A stretch of DNA of 33,252 nucleotides from positions 1-33,252 of the forward strand of contig JAOZVT010001048.1 in assembly GCA_025869455.1 (NCBI GenBank), given 5' to 3'. The position numbers were made by a program, and so were the translations under genes. Shown one piece after another: positions 1 through 9,788 of the stretch. Positions within the stretch are counted from its first letter, which is position 1. Every line of letters begins with the position of its first letter. This DNA is from Prosthecobacter sp. Its GTDB lineage: Bacteria; Verrucomicrobiota; Verrucomicrobiia; Verrucomicrobiales; Verrucomicrobiaceae. The notes beneath the pieces were generated by a model. That model was not told the origin of the DNA. It made no database searches and saw nothing but the letters and a program-made list of their open reading frames with translations.

Positions 1-1
1 C

Positions 2-802
2 CTCATTGAACAAGCCGCTCATGATGGGCAACTGGCGGAGGACATTCTCTCTCAAAGTACGTTTGATTACGTGATTGTTGAGCCAAATCCGAATTACGAA
101 TCCGTTCAGCGTCAACGTCTTGAGGTCTTTGGTTCGCGTATCCGTTGGGTAACATCTTTGGCCGAGTTACCAGCCATTCCGGCACTCTTTGTTTGCAATG
201 AACTGCCAGATGCTATGCCTGTGCATCTAGTGACTTGGGATGGGGTCTCTTGGCGTGAAATGTATGTGCACTCACAGGGGGATAAGCTGGAGTTTGTGTC
301 GGCGGAGCCCTCTTCGGATCGGCTACTGGCAGAGTTATATCGGTTACCCACTGACCTGCCAATGGGTTACACTACGGAGATCAATCTTGCGTCGCTGGAC
401 TGGATGCAGGAACTGGCCAACGCGCCTTTCCGAGGTGCCATTTACATTGCTGATTACGGTTTTGATGATGCCGAATTGTATGCTCCGGAGCGAACAACGG
501 GTACTCTGCGACGCTACAAAGGCCACCAGACAGATGATCATGTGCTGGAAGATTTGGGTGAATCTGACCTGACAACGCATGTGAATTTCAGCCGCTTGAT
601 CGAAGTCGCTGAAACTCACGGCCTGAAACTTCACAGCTACGAATTGCAGGGTCGCTTTTTGGGCAAGCTGGGTTTGCCTGTCATTGCCAGCCTGGAGGGT
701 AGGGTTGATGGGGCCACGCAGGCCTTGTTACGTCAGTATCATTCCCTGACACACCCAGCTTTCATGGGCAGGTCATTCCGCATCTTGTGGCTCGATAAAT
801 AG
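2..802 (+). CDS. SAM-dependent methyltransferase, MidA/NDUFAF7-like (5'-truncated by window edge)
   Basis: Frame is open from base 2 (LIEQAAHDGQLAEDILSQSTFDYVIVEPNPNYESVQRQRLE...); VEPN..., FVCNELPDAMPV and C-terminal LTHPAFMGRSFRIL resemble the MidA (DUF185) family. Confidence 0.75.
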   Translation, partial: LIEQAAHDGQLAEDILSQSTFDYVIVEPNPNYESVQRQRLEVFGSRIRWVTSLAELPAIPALFVCNELPDAMPVHLVTWDGVSWREMYVHSQGDKLEFVSAEPSSDRLLAELYRLPTDLPMGYTTEINLASLDWMQELANAPFRGAIYIADYGFDDAELYAPERTTGTLRRYKGHQTDDHVLEDLGESDLTTHVNFSRLIEVAETHGLKLHSYELQGRFLGKLGLPVIASLEGRVDGATQALLRQYHSLTHPAFMGRSFRILWLDK

Positions 803-810
803 GGCCTGCT

Positions 811-1785
811 TCAAAGCCCTTTGACCTGTGTTTTGACACGTAGCAGAAACATGTCTGCGGTGATGTACATGGTGTCTTTTTCAGGTCCGCCCCAGGCACA
901 GTTGCCCGTGTTCTGACCCGTCAAAATGGTGCCCAAGTGTTGGCCTTTCGGACTGATGATCAAGACTCCTCCTGGCCCAGTGGTCCAGATGTTCCCTTGT
1001 GTATCCACTTTCATGCCATCGCAGCCGCCTTTGCGTTCGTTGGATTTCAGAGGCTGGGCATTAAAAAAGACACGGCCATTTTTTACGCTGCCATCTTCTT
1101 GGAGGTCATAGGCCATGATGCGATTGGCTTCCTTGTCGGAGACGGCGATGAAGAGTGTTTTCTGATCTTGGCTCAGGGCGATGCCATTGGGCCAGCGGAT
1201 GTCTTCGATGATCAAGCTGACTTTTCCATCGGTACCTAGGCGGTAAATCCCATGATACGGCGCATCTGGCTCCGTCCCTTTTTTCATGCCGTAGGGAGGA
1301 TCGGTGAAAAAGAGGGTACCGCTTTTGGCGATGACCAGATCATTTGGGCTGTTAAAGCGCTTGCCCTGGTAGTTATCTGCCAGGGAAGTAAAGCGGCCGT
1401 CCTTTTCCAGGCGTGCGATGCGGCGTTCCCCATGTTGGCAGAGAATGAGGTTTCCTTCGGCATCTACCGCCAGCCCGTTGGAGCCTTGTCCTTCGCCGTT
1501 CAAGCTGCCGCTGGGTTTTAAAAAAGGGGTCGCCCTAGTGGATCCTTCTTTCCAGCCAAAGACGGTGTTCTCAGGCACATCTGAAAACAAGATTTGTCCA
1601 TCTCGCCAGACAGGGCCTTCGGACCAATTAAATCCCGTGGCTAGGATCTCGATCTTGGCCTCTGGCGCGATGAGTTTATCGAATGCTGGGTCTAGCCGTT
1701 CAATCCCGCCTTTGAACTCAGGCACGGTCTCGGCCCCGAACATGGAACCAGCGAGGAGTAAGACACCAGCGACGATTTTTTGCAT
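811..1785 (-). CDS. SMP-30/gluconolactonase/LRE family protein, secreted
   Basis: 324 aa with signal peptide; NWSEGPVWRDGQILFSDVPENTVFGW, SNGLAVDAEGNLILCQHGERRIARLEKDG and FNSPNDLVIAKSGTLFFTDPPYG are classic SMP-30 motifs. Confidence 0.93.
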   Translation of the reverse strand: MQKIVAGVLLLAGSMFGAETVPEFKGGIERLDPAFDKLIAPEAKIEILATGFNWSEGPVWRDGQILFSDVPENTVFGWKEGSTRATPFLKPSGSLNGEGQGSNGLAVDAEGNLILCQHGERRIARLEKDGRFTSLADNYQGKRFNSPNDLVIAKSGTLFFTDPPYGMKKGTEPDAPYHGIYRLGTDGKVSLIIEDIRWPNGIALSQDQKTLFIAVSDKEANRIMAYDLQEDGSVKNGRVFFNAQPLKSNERKGGCDGMKVDTQGNIWTTGPGGVLIISPKGQHLGTILTGQNTGNCAWGGPEKDTMYITADMFLLRVKTQVKGL

Positions 1786-1824
1786 AAGAAACCCAGCCTA
1801 ATCGGGAGACGGTTTCTTATGCAA
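1780..1824 (-). promoter_or_regulatory. Perfect 14-bp inverted repeat overlapping the start codon of the SMP-30 gene
   Basis: TTGCATAAGAAACC (1780-1793) / 17-nt loop / GGTTTCTTATGCAA (1811-1824); the ATG (1783-1785, minus strand) lies inside one arm. Confidence 0.7.
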
Positions 1825-1858
1825 GCGTCGTTTATGGGATGGTCGAAATGACGCTCCA

Positions 1859-3010
1859 TTAAGGCACGGACAGGGTTCCGATGAACTTTTGATCTTCTTC
1901 TGAAAAGCGTCCCATCGGCACTTCAAAAAGCTGCCCGTCTTCGCGCTTAAATTCGCCAACGGTATGCTCTGGATTGACGAACCTCACAAGGCTAGCGCGT
2001 AGAGGACGGCCGCTGGCATCTTTCCATTCACGCAGTTCCGTAGGTAAGGAGGCAGTAGGATTGGGGGTGGCTGTTTCCGCAGCAGCAGGTTCCGTTTTTT
2101 CAGATTCAGGGGCAGAAGGAGCTTCAGATTTTTCGGACTCTGCAGCGGGAGTTTTTGGGGCCTCATCCACCGTTTTGGTGACGGGTTTGGTTTCGGCGGT
2201 TTCTGGGGTTGCTTCGAAGAATCTCGCGAGTGCTTTTTTGGCATCGTAACCCTTGATCTCTTGGTCGATCCCTTTGGAAGGCTCCTCCTCGGGTGAAATC
2301 AGATGTCCGATGTAGGCGCGATCATAGATAAGAGCTCCTCGAATCCCCAGGGCCAATTCGCTGGGCTTGGGATTCAGTTGGCGGGTTAATTTCCGAGCCG
2401 TGAGCCAAGCTGTCTGGGCCATGACCTGCTTGGCTTCTGAGGTGAATTTTCTCAAGCCTGGAACGTGGACGAGAATGAGGCAACGCTCAGGAGTGAGGTG
2501 AACATAGGTTAAAAAATCGCCACCTGACAGTGAGAACTTAGAGTCCTTGCCTTGCTCAATGATGAGCCCTCGCATTTTTTTGGTAATGGCAGAAAATTCC
2601 TGAGCGAGTTTCAGCGCTTCTGGTGTGTTGCCATTGGCGGTGCCGTTATCTTGATTTGAAATGAGATCATCGGCCTTATTAAAAAGGTCCTGGGCGGTGT
2701 TACTGGCTTCCGGTCCCGTGTCTTCTTCGGGAGCAAAGGTTACGAAAAGGGCTAAGCATGTGAAACCGATGGCCCAAACGATAGGCGGCAGGAAGTAAAG
2801 GGTATGTGACCGTTTGAGGATCACTGGCTGATGGGTTTCGGGGTCCAGGAGGGTCTGTTGACTGGACTTACCCAGAGTGAATGCAAACAGCCAGACCGCC
2901 AAGGCACCGCCCCACACGGCAAAAGTGGTGGAGTTTAAAGCTGATCCAGCAAGAAACCCGCCGACGGCGAAAAGTAGAATAAGCAGGCCACGGCCTTTCC
3001 AGAAAATCAT
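1859..3010 (-). CDS. Membrane protein with C-terminal SHD1-like (SLA1 homology) domain
   Basis: 383 aa; N-terminal and internal hydrophobic helices, Pro/Glu/Ala-rich linker, C-term LREWKDASGRPLRASLVRFVNPEHTVGEFKREDGQLFEVPMGRFSEEDQKFI resembling SHD1. Confidence 0.75.
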   Translation of the reverse strand: MIFWKGRGLLILLFAVGGFLAGSALNSTTFAVWGGALAVWLFAFTLGKSSQQTLLDPETHQPVILKRSHTLYFLPPIVWAIGFTCLALFVTFAPEEDTGPEASNTAQDLFNKADDLISNQDNGTANGNTPEALKLAQEFSAITKKMRGLIIEQGKDSKFSLSGGDFLTYVHLTPERCLILVHVPGLRKFTSEAKQVMAQTAWLTARKLTRQLNPKPSELALGIRGALIYDRAYIGHLISPEEEPSKGIDQEIKGYDAKKALARFFEATPETAETKPVTKTVDEAPKTPAAESEKSEAPSAPESEKTEPAAAETATPNPTASLPTELREWKDASGRPLRASLVRFVNPEHTVGEFKREDGQLFEVPMGRFSEEDQKFIGTLSVP

Positions 3011-3216
3011 TAGATCAAATAAAGAGTAGGGTTAAAGGAATTGTCCTTTTTAACGAAGTATATTTCTCAGGTAAAAAGGAGATGATGTCAATTTTAAGGC
3101 TGAAGACAAGATTGCCTCAGCGTCAACTTTGTCAGATTTATATATAGGTTCAAAACCCTTACCGCAGAGTTGACGGAGAGGGCGCGACAATCATTTTACC
3201 AAAATGTCTCAGCTTA

Positions 3217-3564
3217 TTACACTTCGAATTCGTCTGCTGGGTCAAAGGGCGGCATGGGCACGTTGATGATGCGCAGATTGCCCACGGCGCGGTGCACACA
3301 GCCTGGGCGGATCATCACAGAAGTCATCGGTTTCAAAGGAATGCGCTCGCCATCCAATTCCAGATATCCCTCGCCCTCTAGGACGATGTAGATTTCTGTC
3401 ATCTTCTTGTGGTAGTGCAGTTTTGAATCGGCGTGGATGTCCGTCAGGTGGACTGTCGCCAGATTGTTCCAAGGCTCGTTGAATGCACGTCGTGCCTGGC
3501 CACAAGGGCAGGGGGTTGGAGTAATTTCATCCAATTGGGCAACAGCGTAGCGGGGTTCCGACAT
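3217..3564 (-). CDS. Cupin domain protein
   Basis: From ATG at 3564 (MSEPRYAV...); KLHYHKKMTEIYIVLEGEGYLELDGERIPLKPMTSVMIRPGCVHRAVG is a typical cupin double motif. The track ORF starts further upstream at 3669. Confidence 0.88.
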   Translation of the reverse strand: MSEPRYAVAQLDEITPTPCPCGQARRAFNEPWNNLATVHLTDIHADSKLHYHKKMTEIYIVLEGEGYLELDGERIPLKPMTSVMIRPGCVHRAVGNLRIINVPMPPFDPADEFEV

Positions 3565-3671
3565 GATGATTGGAGACTGCCCCGCTAGGTAAAGGATGGC
3601 AAATTGAAAAAACTTCGTCCGGTTTTGCGGTCTGGTGCGGTATAAGAATTCCTGCCTGTTTTTTTCCAACC

Positions 3672-6600
3672 ATGAAGTTCCTCTTCCTCACCCTCCTACT
3701 CCTCGGCTCTGCTGCGTTAGCAGCGGACTCCGCGAAATCTGCGCCGAAGGAAAACGCAGTTCAAAAATCAAAAAAGGAGGCTGACAAAATCAAAGTGGAT
3801 GCCTCTGGAGAGCGCATTCGCCCTGACAACAGTGGGGATGGCGGAGCTCATGCCCTTCGGGAAGAACCACCAGCTGCCACGACGGCCCGTCCTCAAAATG
3901 TGGCTCCTCCGGAAAAAGGTGAGCATATCGTATTGATCGGCAACGGTTTAGCTGAGCGGGATGTACATTACAGCCGCATCGAGACGGAGCTGCAACTGCG
4001 CTATCCAGATCAGGAGCTTATCTCTCGCAACATGGGCCATGTGGGAGATACCCCAGGCTTCCGTCCCCATCCGTCTCGTGTTTCGCAGTGGGCCTTCCCA
4101 GGTGCGGAGCAGTTTCATCCCGACAAATTGATTCATCGTGGCAAGGGCTTCTACCCGACGCCGGATGAATGGCTGACCCATCTGAAGGCTGACACCATCG
4201 TGGCTTTCTTTGGCTACAACGAGTCCTTCGACGGCCCCAGCAAAGTGGATAACTTCGAGGCTGAGCTTGATGCCTGGGTTCAATACACCTTGAGCAAAGC
4301 CTACAATGGCAAAGCCGCCCCCCGCCTCGTGCTCGTCTCCCCGGTGGCCTACGAAAATCTGTCTGCCATTCGTGACCTGCCCAATGGTGAAAAAGAGAAT
4401 GCGAACCTGAGTCTCTATTCGTTGGCCATCGAAAAAGTGGCTCAAAAACACAATCTCACTTTCATTGACCTCTACACGCCAACGAAAGCCCTTTACGCCA
4501 AGGCAGAGAAGCCGCTGACCACAGGTGGTTTTGTCCCGAATGACGAGGGTTACCAGCAAGTGGCGGAGATCTTGGCCACCGGGATTTATGGCTATCAGTC
4601 TCACGAATCCAAGGCTGATCCTGCCTTGGTTCATGAAGCCGTGAAACAGAAAGATTGGTTCTGGAACAACGACTACAATCTTCTCAATGGAGTTCACGCC
4701 TACGGTCAGCGTTACAATCCGTTCGGCCCGCAGAACTACCCTGACGAAGTTCAAAAGACCCGTGAGATGATGACTCTGCGGGATGGCCTCATTCATGATG
4801 TGACGGCTGGTAAGAAGAGGGATCTAGCGGTGGATGACAGCCACACGCACGAGCTACCGCCTGTGCCAACGAACTATCAGCCGAGCGTGAAGAACGGCAG
4901 CGAAAAATATCTCTATGAAGAGGAGGCTCTCAAGACCCTGACCGTGCCGGAAGGCTACAAGGTGGAGCTTTTTGCCAGCGAGAAGGAGTTCCCAAATCTG
5001 GCCAACCCGATGCAGCTCTCCTTTGACAACAAAGGCCGCCTTTGGGTCGCGACCATGCCGACCTACCCGCATTATCGTCCTGGTGATGCCATGCCAGATG
5101 ACAAGATCCTGATTTACGAAGACACAAATGGTGACGGCAAGGCCGACAAAGAAACCGTCTTTGCTGACAAACTGCATCTGCCGATCGGTTTCGAGTTTGC
5201 TCCTGAAGGGGTCTATGTTTCTCAAGAGCCTAACCTCGTGCTGCTGCGTGACACGGATGGCGACGACAAGTGTGACAGCATGGAAATCGTGCTGGGTGGT
5301 TTTGACACGCATGACACACACCACGCCATCAGCGCCTACACCGCAGATCCAAGTGGGGCCTTCATCATGTGCGAAGGTGTTTTCCTGCACTCAAATATCG
5401 AAACGCCTTATGGTCCTGTGCGTTGCGTGGACGGCGGCTTCTATCGTTACAGCCCACAGCGCGGCATGCTGGAGCGCACCGCCCAGCTCGCCATCCCGAA
5501 TCCTTGGGGCGCGGTGTTTGATGCCTGGGGCCAGGACTTCTTCATTCACACCTCGGGCACCAGCATGAACTGGATGTTACCTGTGGAAGTGAAGCCGACT
5601 TTCGGCAGCAAGACTCCTTCGACACCTGATCTTATCCCGGCGGAGCAGAAGGTGCGTCCAACCTCCGGTCTGGAAATCGTTTCATCCCGTCACTTTCCTG
5701 ATGAAGTTCAGGGAGACATCATCCTCTGCAACGCCATTGGTTTCCTGGGCATCAAGCAGCATCAGATCGTCGATGACGGCACTGGCTGGAAAACCACCTT
5801 CCGCCAGGATTTGCTGAAGAGCACCGATGGCAACTTCCGTCCGGTGGACCTCGAGTTCGCTCCTGATGGTTCTCTTTATGTCATTGATTGGCACAACGTC
5901 CTCATTGGCCACATGCAGCACAACGCGCGTGACCCACTGCGTGACCACGTCCATGGCCGTATCTATCGCATCACGTATCCTAGCCGTCCGCTGGTGAAAC
6001 CAGCCCAGATTGATGGTGCTCCGATTGCCACCTTGCTGAATAATTTGAAGGAGCCTGAACTGCGCACCCGCTACCGCACCCGCCGTGAGCTGCGTGGTCG
6101 CCCTGTGGGTGAAGTGCTGCCAGCCGTCACCTCTTGGGTCTCGGCTTTGGATAAGAACGACGCTAAGTATGAGCACAACGTGCTGGAAGCTCTCTGGACC
6201 ACCTGGGGCCTGAATAAGGTAGATGAAACGCTCCTGCGCCAGATGCTCAATGCGAAGGACTTCCATGCGCGTGCCGCTGCTGTGCGTGTGCTGCGTTATA
6301 ACTATCAGCACATGGCTGACTATGCAGCGCTGCTGGAAAAAGCGGCGGCTGATGAGCATGGCCGTGTGAGGTTGGAGGCCATTGTCGCGGCTTCTTGGTT
6401 GCCATACCCAACTGCCGCGAAAAAGATCGTCGCCATCGCTTCCAGCAAGCCTTTGGATGTGTGGAATGAAGGGGCTGCTAAAACGGCCACGGATCGCCTC
6501 GCTGGGATTGCCGAAATCGAGAAACCAGAGTTCGCCGAGATCGCTACACCTAAGTACCTCGATGCAGCCGCCAAGGCTCAATACATTGCTGGCCAGAAGA

Positions 6601-6977
6601 TCTACCATCGTGAAGGCCACTGTGTGACCTGTCACCAGCCCAATGGCAAAGGCCTTGATCCTGCCTTCCCATCCCTTGAAAAGAGTCCTTGGGTCATGGG
6701 AGACAGCGAACGGCTGATCAAGCTCGCCATGTATGGCCTCATGGGCCCCTTGGAAATCAATGGCAAGAAATACGATGGCCAAGTGCCGATGACGCCGTTT
6801 GGAGGCATGCTGAAGGATGACGAAATGGCTGCCGTGCTGACTTTTGTGCGCAACAGCTTTGGCAACAAAGCGGACCCGATTCAGCCAGCTCAGGTCAAAG
6901 CCATTCGGGATGCGAATCCTGGCCGCATGCAGTTCTACACCACCGAAACGCTGTTGCAGGAACACCCGATGAAGTAG
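3672..6977 (+). CDS. Multidomain secreted protein: SGNH/GDSL-like hydrolase + PVC-type heme-binding/membrane-bound dehydrogenase beta-propeller + HEAT-like + cytochrome c
   Basis: Start reassigned to ATG 3672 (MKFLFLTLLLLGSAALA signal peptide). LIGNGLAERDVHYSRIE...FFGYNESFDG (SGNH), LTVPEGYKVELFASEKEFPNLANPMQLSFDNKGRLWVATMPTYPHY (PVC dehydrogenase), HCVTCHQPNGKG (CxxCH heme). Confidence 0.9.
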   Translation: MKFLFLTLLLLGSAALAADSAKSAPKENAVQKSKKEADKIKVDASGERIRPDNSGDGGAHALREEPPAATTARPQNVAPPEKGEHIVLIGNGLAERDVHYSRIETELQLRYPDQELISRNMGHVGDTPGFRPHPSRVSQWAFPGAEQFHPDKLIHRGKGFYPTPDEWLTHLKADTIVAFFGYNESFDGPSKVDNFEAELDAWVQYTLSKAYNGKAAPRLVLVSPVAYENLSAIRDLPNGEKENANLSLYSLAIEKVAQKHNLTFIDLYTPTKALYAKAEKPLTTGGFVPNDEGYQQVAEILATGIYGYQSHESKADPALVHEAVKQKDWFWNNDYNLLNGVHAYGQRYNPFGPQNYPDEVQKTREMMTLRDGLIHDVTAGKKRDLAVDDSHTHELPPVPTNYQPSVKNGSEKYLYEEEALKTLTVPEGYKVELFASEKEFPNLANPMQLSFDNKGRLWVATMPTYPHYRPGDAMPDDKILIYEDTNGDGKADKETVFADKLHLPIGFEFAPEGVYVSQEPNLVLLRDTDGDDKCDSMEIVLGGFDTHDTHHAISAYTADPSGAFIMCEGVFLHSNIETPYGPVRCVDGGFYRYSPQRGMLERTAQLAIPNPWGAVFDAWGQDFFIHTSGTSMNWMLPVEVKPTFGSKTPSTPDLIPAEQKVRPTSGLEIVSSRHFPDEVQGDIILCNAIGFLGIKQHQIVDDGTGWKTTFRQDLLKSTDGNFRPVDLEFAPDGSLYVIDWHNVLIGHMQHNARDPLRDHVHGRIYRITYPSRPLVKPAQIDGAPIATLLNNLKEPELRTRYRTRRELRGRPVGEVLPAVTSWVSALDKNDAKYEHNVLEALWTTWGLNKVDETLLRQMLNAKDFHARAAAVRVLRYNYQHMADYAALLEKAAADEHGRVRLEAIVAASWLPYPTAAKKIVAIASSKPLDVWNEGAAKTATDRLAGIAEIEKPEFAEIATPKYLDAAAKAQYIAGQKIYHREGHCVTCHQPNGKGLDPAFPSLEKSPWVMGDSERLIKLAMYGLMGPLEINGKKYDGQVPMTPFGGMLKDDEMAAVLTFVRNSFGNKADPIQPAQVKAIRDANPGRMQFYTTETLLQEHPMK

Positions 6978-6996
6978 CATCGTCCTGGTTCAGTTT

Positions 6997-7039
6997 CGCC
7001 CCTTGGTAGCCTCCGGGTTATCAAGGGGCGTTTTTTTTT
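6997..7039 (+). terminator. Rho-independent terminator
   Basis: CGCCCCTTG ... CAAGGGGCG followed by nine T, immediately downstream of the 6977 stop. Confidence 0.92.
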
Positions 7040-7097
7040 GGAAACCAGTTCAGGTCTGGAGATTGTGAAAAGACGGGTTCAGTTCTAAAGATAGGAA

Positions 7098-7697
7098 ATG
7101 CTTCCTCCGTCAAAAGAAATAGGTCCCCAGTGGTTACAGTCTAAATGGCCGTGGCTTATCCCCACCTTTGTCGCCACTCTGGGTTCAGCGCTGACGATTG
7201 GGAACCTCATGACCACTTTGGTTCTCCTGGTCGTGGTGGGCATTTGGCCCATGTTGCTTCAGTTTGGGATTTGGAAGTTCGTTCGCAAATTCGCACGCAA
7301 CAGTGCCCAGGTGATTATCCTAGCCTTGCTGGTACCTTGCATCACGGCGGGTTGGATCATCTATCAGTTCAGTACCTTTTATGGCCAGCCCCGTGAGTTC
7401 CTGAAACTGACATTGATCGAAAAACCACCGATCTATTTCAACGCGGAAGAGTTCAAAGCGGATCGTCGGAGCTCAGATGTCGCCATGCTGAAGGTGCATC
7501 TAAATCCGCGCTTTTTGCATCAGGTGCTGGACGCGCACTTCGTCAAAAGCGACGTCACCACTTCATCTGGGAACATCATCTTTGAACGGCGGGATTTTCA
7601 GCAAACGAAAGCTGGATTCTGCCGTGTCACCGTCAGTCCAGACTTTCGAGAGGCCTTGATCGAATACCAAGAGCACGGGGCACTAAAGGCTCGCTAG
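7098..7697 (+). CDS. Hypothetical membrane protein
   Basis: 199 aa with hydrophobic segments ([51 protein letters not shown]); 3' end overlaps convergent hemL by 15 bp. Confidence 0.65.
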   Translation: MLPPSKEIGPQWLQSKWPWLIPTFVATLGSALTIGNLMTTLVLLVVVGIWPMLLQFGIWKFVRKFARNSAQVIILALLVPCITAGWIIYQFSTFYGQPREFLKLTLIEKPPIYFNAEEFKADRRSSDVAMLKVHLNPRFLHQVLDAHFVKSDVTTSSGNIIFERRDFQQTKAGFCRVTVSPDFREALIEYQEHGALKAR

Positions 7698-8969
7698 GGC
7701 AGCGGCGGCGACTTCTGCCGTGCGGTCCATGTCAGCTTTCGCGTGGGCCATGCTGATGAAACCCGTTTCAAACTGGCTTGGGGCAAAGTACACGCCGTTG
7801 TCCAGGCAGTGGTGAAAGAACTTGCGGAAGGAGGCCAGATCGGAGGTCTTAGCGTCTTGCAGGTTATGAACTTCTTTTTCGGTGAAGAAGAGGCAGAACA
7901 TGCTGCCTTTGCGATACCAGCGATAACCGAGGCCTTTGCGCTTCAAGACATCCAGCACGGCATCTTCCATGACTTGGCCAATTTCCTCCAGGTAGGTGTA
8001 GCCCTGCTGTTTATCCAGCTCGCGCAATTGGGCTAGGCCGGCAGCCATGGCCAGTGGATTACCACTCAGGGTGCCTGCCTGATAAACGGGACCTAAGGGA
8101 GCCAGGAAGTCCATGATGTCTGCCCGCCCACCAAAAGCACCCACTGGCAAACCACCGCCGATAACTTTGCCCAAGCAGGTGAGGTCTGGGGTGATGCCCT
8201 CCAACTCCTGCACCCCGCCTTTGGCCACACGAAAGCCCGTCATGACTTCATCAAAGATCAGCACCGTGCCGTACTTCGTGGTGATGTCCCGCAGCTTCTG
8301 CAAGAACCCAGGTTGAGGCAAAATGAGCCCTGCATTGGCTGGATAAGGTTCCACGATCAAGGCAGCGATTTCATGCCCCTTCGCAGCAAAGAGTTCCTCT
8401 AGCGCCTCGACATTATTAAAGGGCAGCACGCTGGTCAGCTCGGCAAAAGCCGCCGGCACGCCAGCACTGTCAGGATGACCGTGGGTGAGTGCCCCGCTAC
8501 CAGCCGCTACCAGCAGGCTGTCAGAGTGACCGTGGTAACAGCCATCAAATTTCACCAAGCGGGAGCGTCCCGTGAACCCGCGCGCTAGGCGGATGGCAGA
8601 CATGGTTGCTTCCGTGCCGCTATTAACCAGACGCACTTTTTGGATGGAAGGAATCCACTCACAGATGGTGCGGGCCATGTCCACCTCGTACGGATTGGGG
8701 ATGCCAAAGCTTACTCCATCCTTGGCCGCAGTGTGGATCGCCTCGATCACGCAACGTGGGGCATGCCCCAGAATGGCTGGCCCCCAGGTACCCACGAAAT
8801 CAATCATTTCGCGTCCATCCACGTCCCAAATACGGCAGCCTTTGGCCCGGCGGACAAAGAAAGGATCTCCCCCGACATTGCGAAAGGCACGCACGGGCGA
8901 GTTCACCCCTCCAGGGATGTATTGCTTGGCGAGTTCGAAGAGTTTGGTGGAAATGGGTCCGTTTGGCAT
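7683..8969 (-). CDS. hemL: Glutamate-1-semialdehyde 2,1-aminomutase
   Basis: 428 aa; [99 protein letters not shown]. Confidence 0.97.
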   Translation of the reverse strand: MPNGPISTKLFELAKQYIPGGVNSPVRAFRNVGGDPFFVRRAKGCRIWDVDGREMIDFVGTWGPAILGHAPRCVIEAIHTAAKDGVSFGIPNPYEVDMARTICEWIPSIQKVRLVNSGTEATMSAIRLARGFTGRSRLVKFDGCYHGHSDSLLVAAGSGALTHGHPDSAGVPAAFAELTSVLPFNNVEALEELFAAKGHEIAALIVEPYPANAGLILPQPGFLQKLRDITTKYGTVLIFDEVMTGFRVAKGGVQELEGITPDLTCLGKVIGGGLPVGAFGGRADIMDFLAPLGPVYQAGTLSGNPLAMAAGLAQLRELDKQQGYTYLEEIGQVMEDAVLDVLKRKGLGYRWYRKGSMFCLFFTEKEVHNLQDAKTSDLASFRKFFHHCLDNGVYFAPSQFETGFISMAHAKADMDRTAEVAAAALASL

Positions 8970-9052
8970 GGGTCAACGGATACGCTGAACCAAGCGGGCG
9001 TCGAACAAAAGCTTTCCTCCACACGTCAGAGTTTGGTAATCTCCTTCTCGTC

Positions 9053-9781
9053 ATGAATAAGACCCTGTTTTTCCTAGTGGTAATCGGCGTTGCAGCAATC
9101 ACCACTGAGGTATCGGCGCAGCAGTCCTCACTGCGGAAAAAATCCACGTTGGCGGTGGAGCCAGGGACCATTGATGTGGAATACCTGCTGCCTAAAGCCG
9201 TGACCCTGAAAGTGCTCCAGGAATCGCCGATTTATACGCGTTCGACCATGGACACAGCCTTGGGCTCGATGGCACCGGGGACTTTGGTGAAACTGGCGGG
9301 TCTTTCAGATACAGGTTATCGCGTGAGGGGCAGGGCACGGCACGGGGATGTGTCTGGGTGGATGCGCATGTCGGATCTGCTTTCTCCTGATCCCAACTTG
9401 GTGGCCAATCTCAAAAAACTGCACCAGCGTCAGACCGAGGTGGAGGCTTTGATCGCCAACAAACAGATCGCTCTGGGCATGACCACGGAGGAAGTCCAGG
9501 CTAGTCTGGGCAAGCCCAACCGTAAATCCAGCAAGCTGAGTGCGGCGGGGAAAGAAGAAAAACTGGAGTACGTGGTGTATGACCGCATCCCTCAGTACAA
9601 CACAGGCTTTGACGGCTTAGGGCGGCCAGTGCAGACGGTGGTTTACATCAAGGTGGAAACGGGAAGCATGAGTGTGAATCTGAAAAATAGCGTGGTGGAA
9701 AGCATTGAGGAAACTAAGGGAAATCCACTCGGCTCTGGGGGTGTCAAAATCGTCCCAGGACCGATCATTTTTGGATTCTGA
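9053..9781 (+). CDS. Secreted protein with SH3-like region and BamE/SmpA-like LGxP motif
   Basis: Start reassigned to ATG 9053 (MNKTLFFLVVIGVAAITTEVSA signal peptide); SH3-like YTRSTMDTALGSMAPGTLVKLAGLSDTGYRVRGRARHGDVSGWMRMSDL; IALGMTTEEVQASLGKPNRKS. Confidence 0.7.
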   Translation: MNKTLFFLVVIGVAAITTEVSAQQSSLRKKSTLAVEPGTIDVEYLLPKAVTLKVLQESPIYTRSTMDTALGSMAPGTLVKLAGLSDTGYRVRGRARHGDVSGWMRMSDLLSPDPNLVANLKKLHQRQTEVEALIANKQIALGMTTEEVQASLGKPNRKSSKLSAAGKEEKLEYVVYDRIPQYNTGFDGLGRPVQTVVYIKVETGSMSVNLKNSVVESIEETKGNPLGSGGVKIVPGPIIFGF

Positions 9782-9788
9782 TTCCATC

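Noticed and set aside
5682-6980. 432-aa minus-strand ORF antisense to the PVC-heme gene
   Set aside because: The + strand frame has a signal peptide, CxxCH and domain motifs; the antisense ORF has none.
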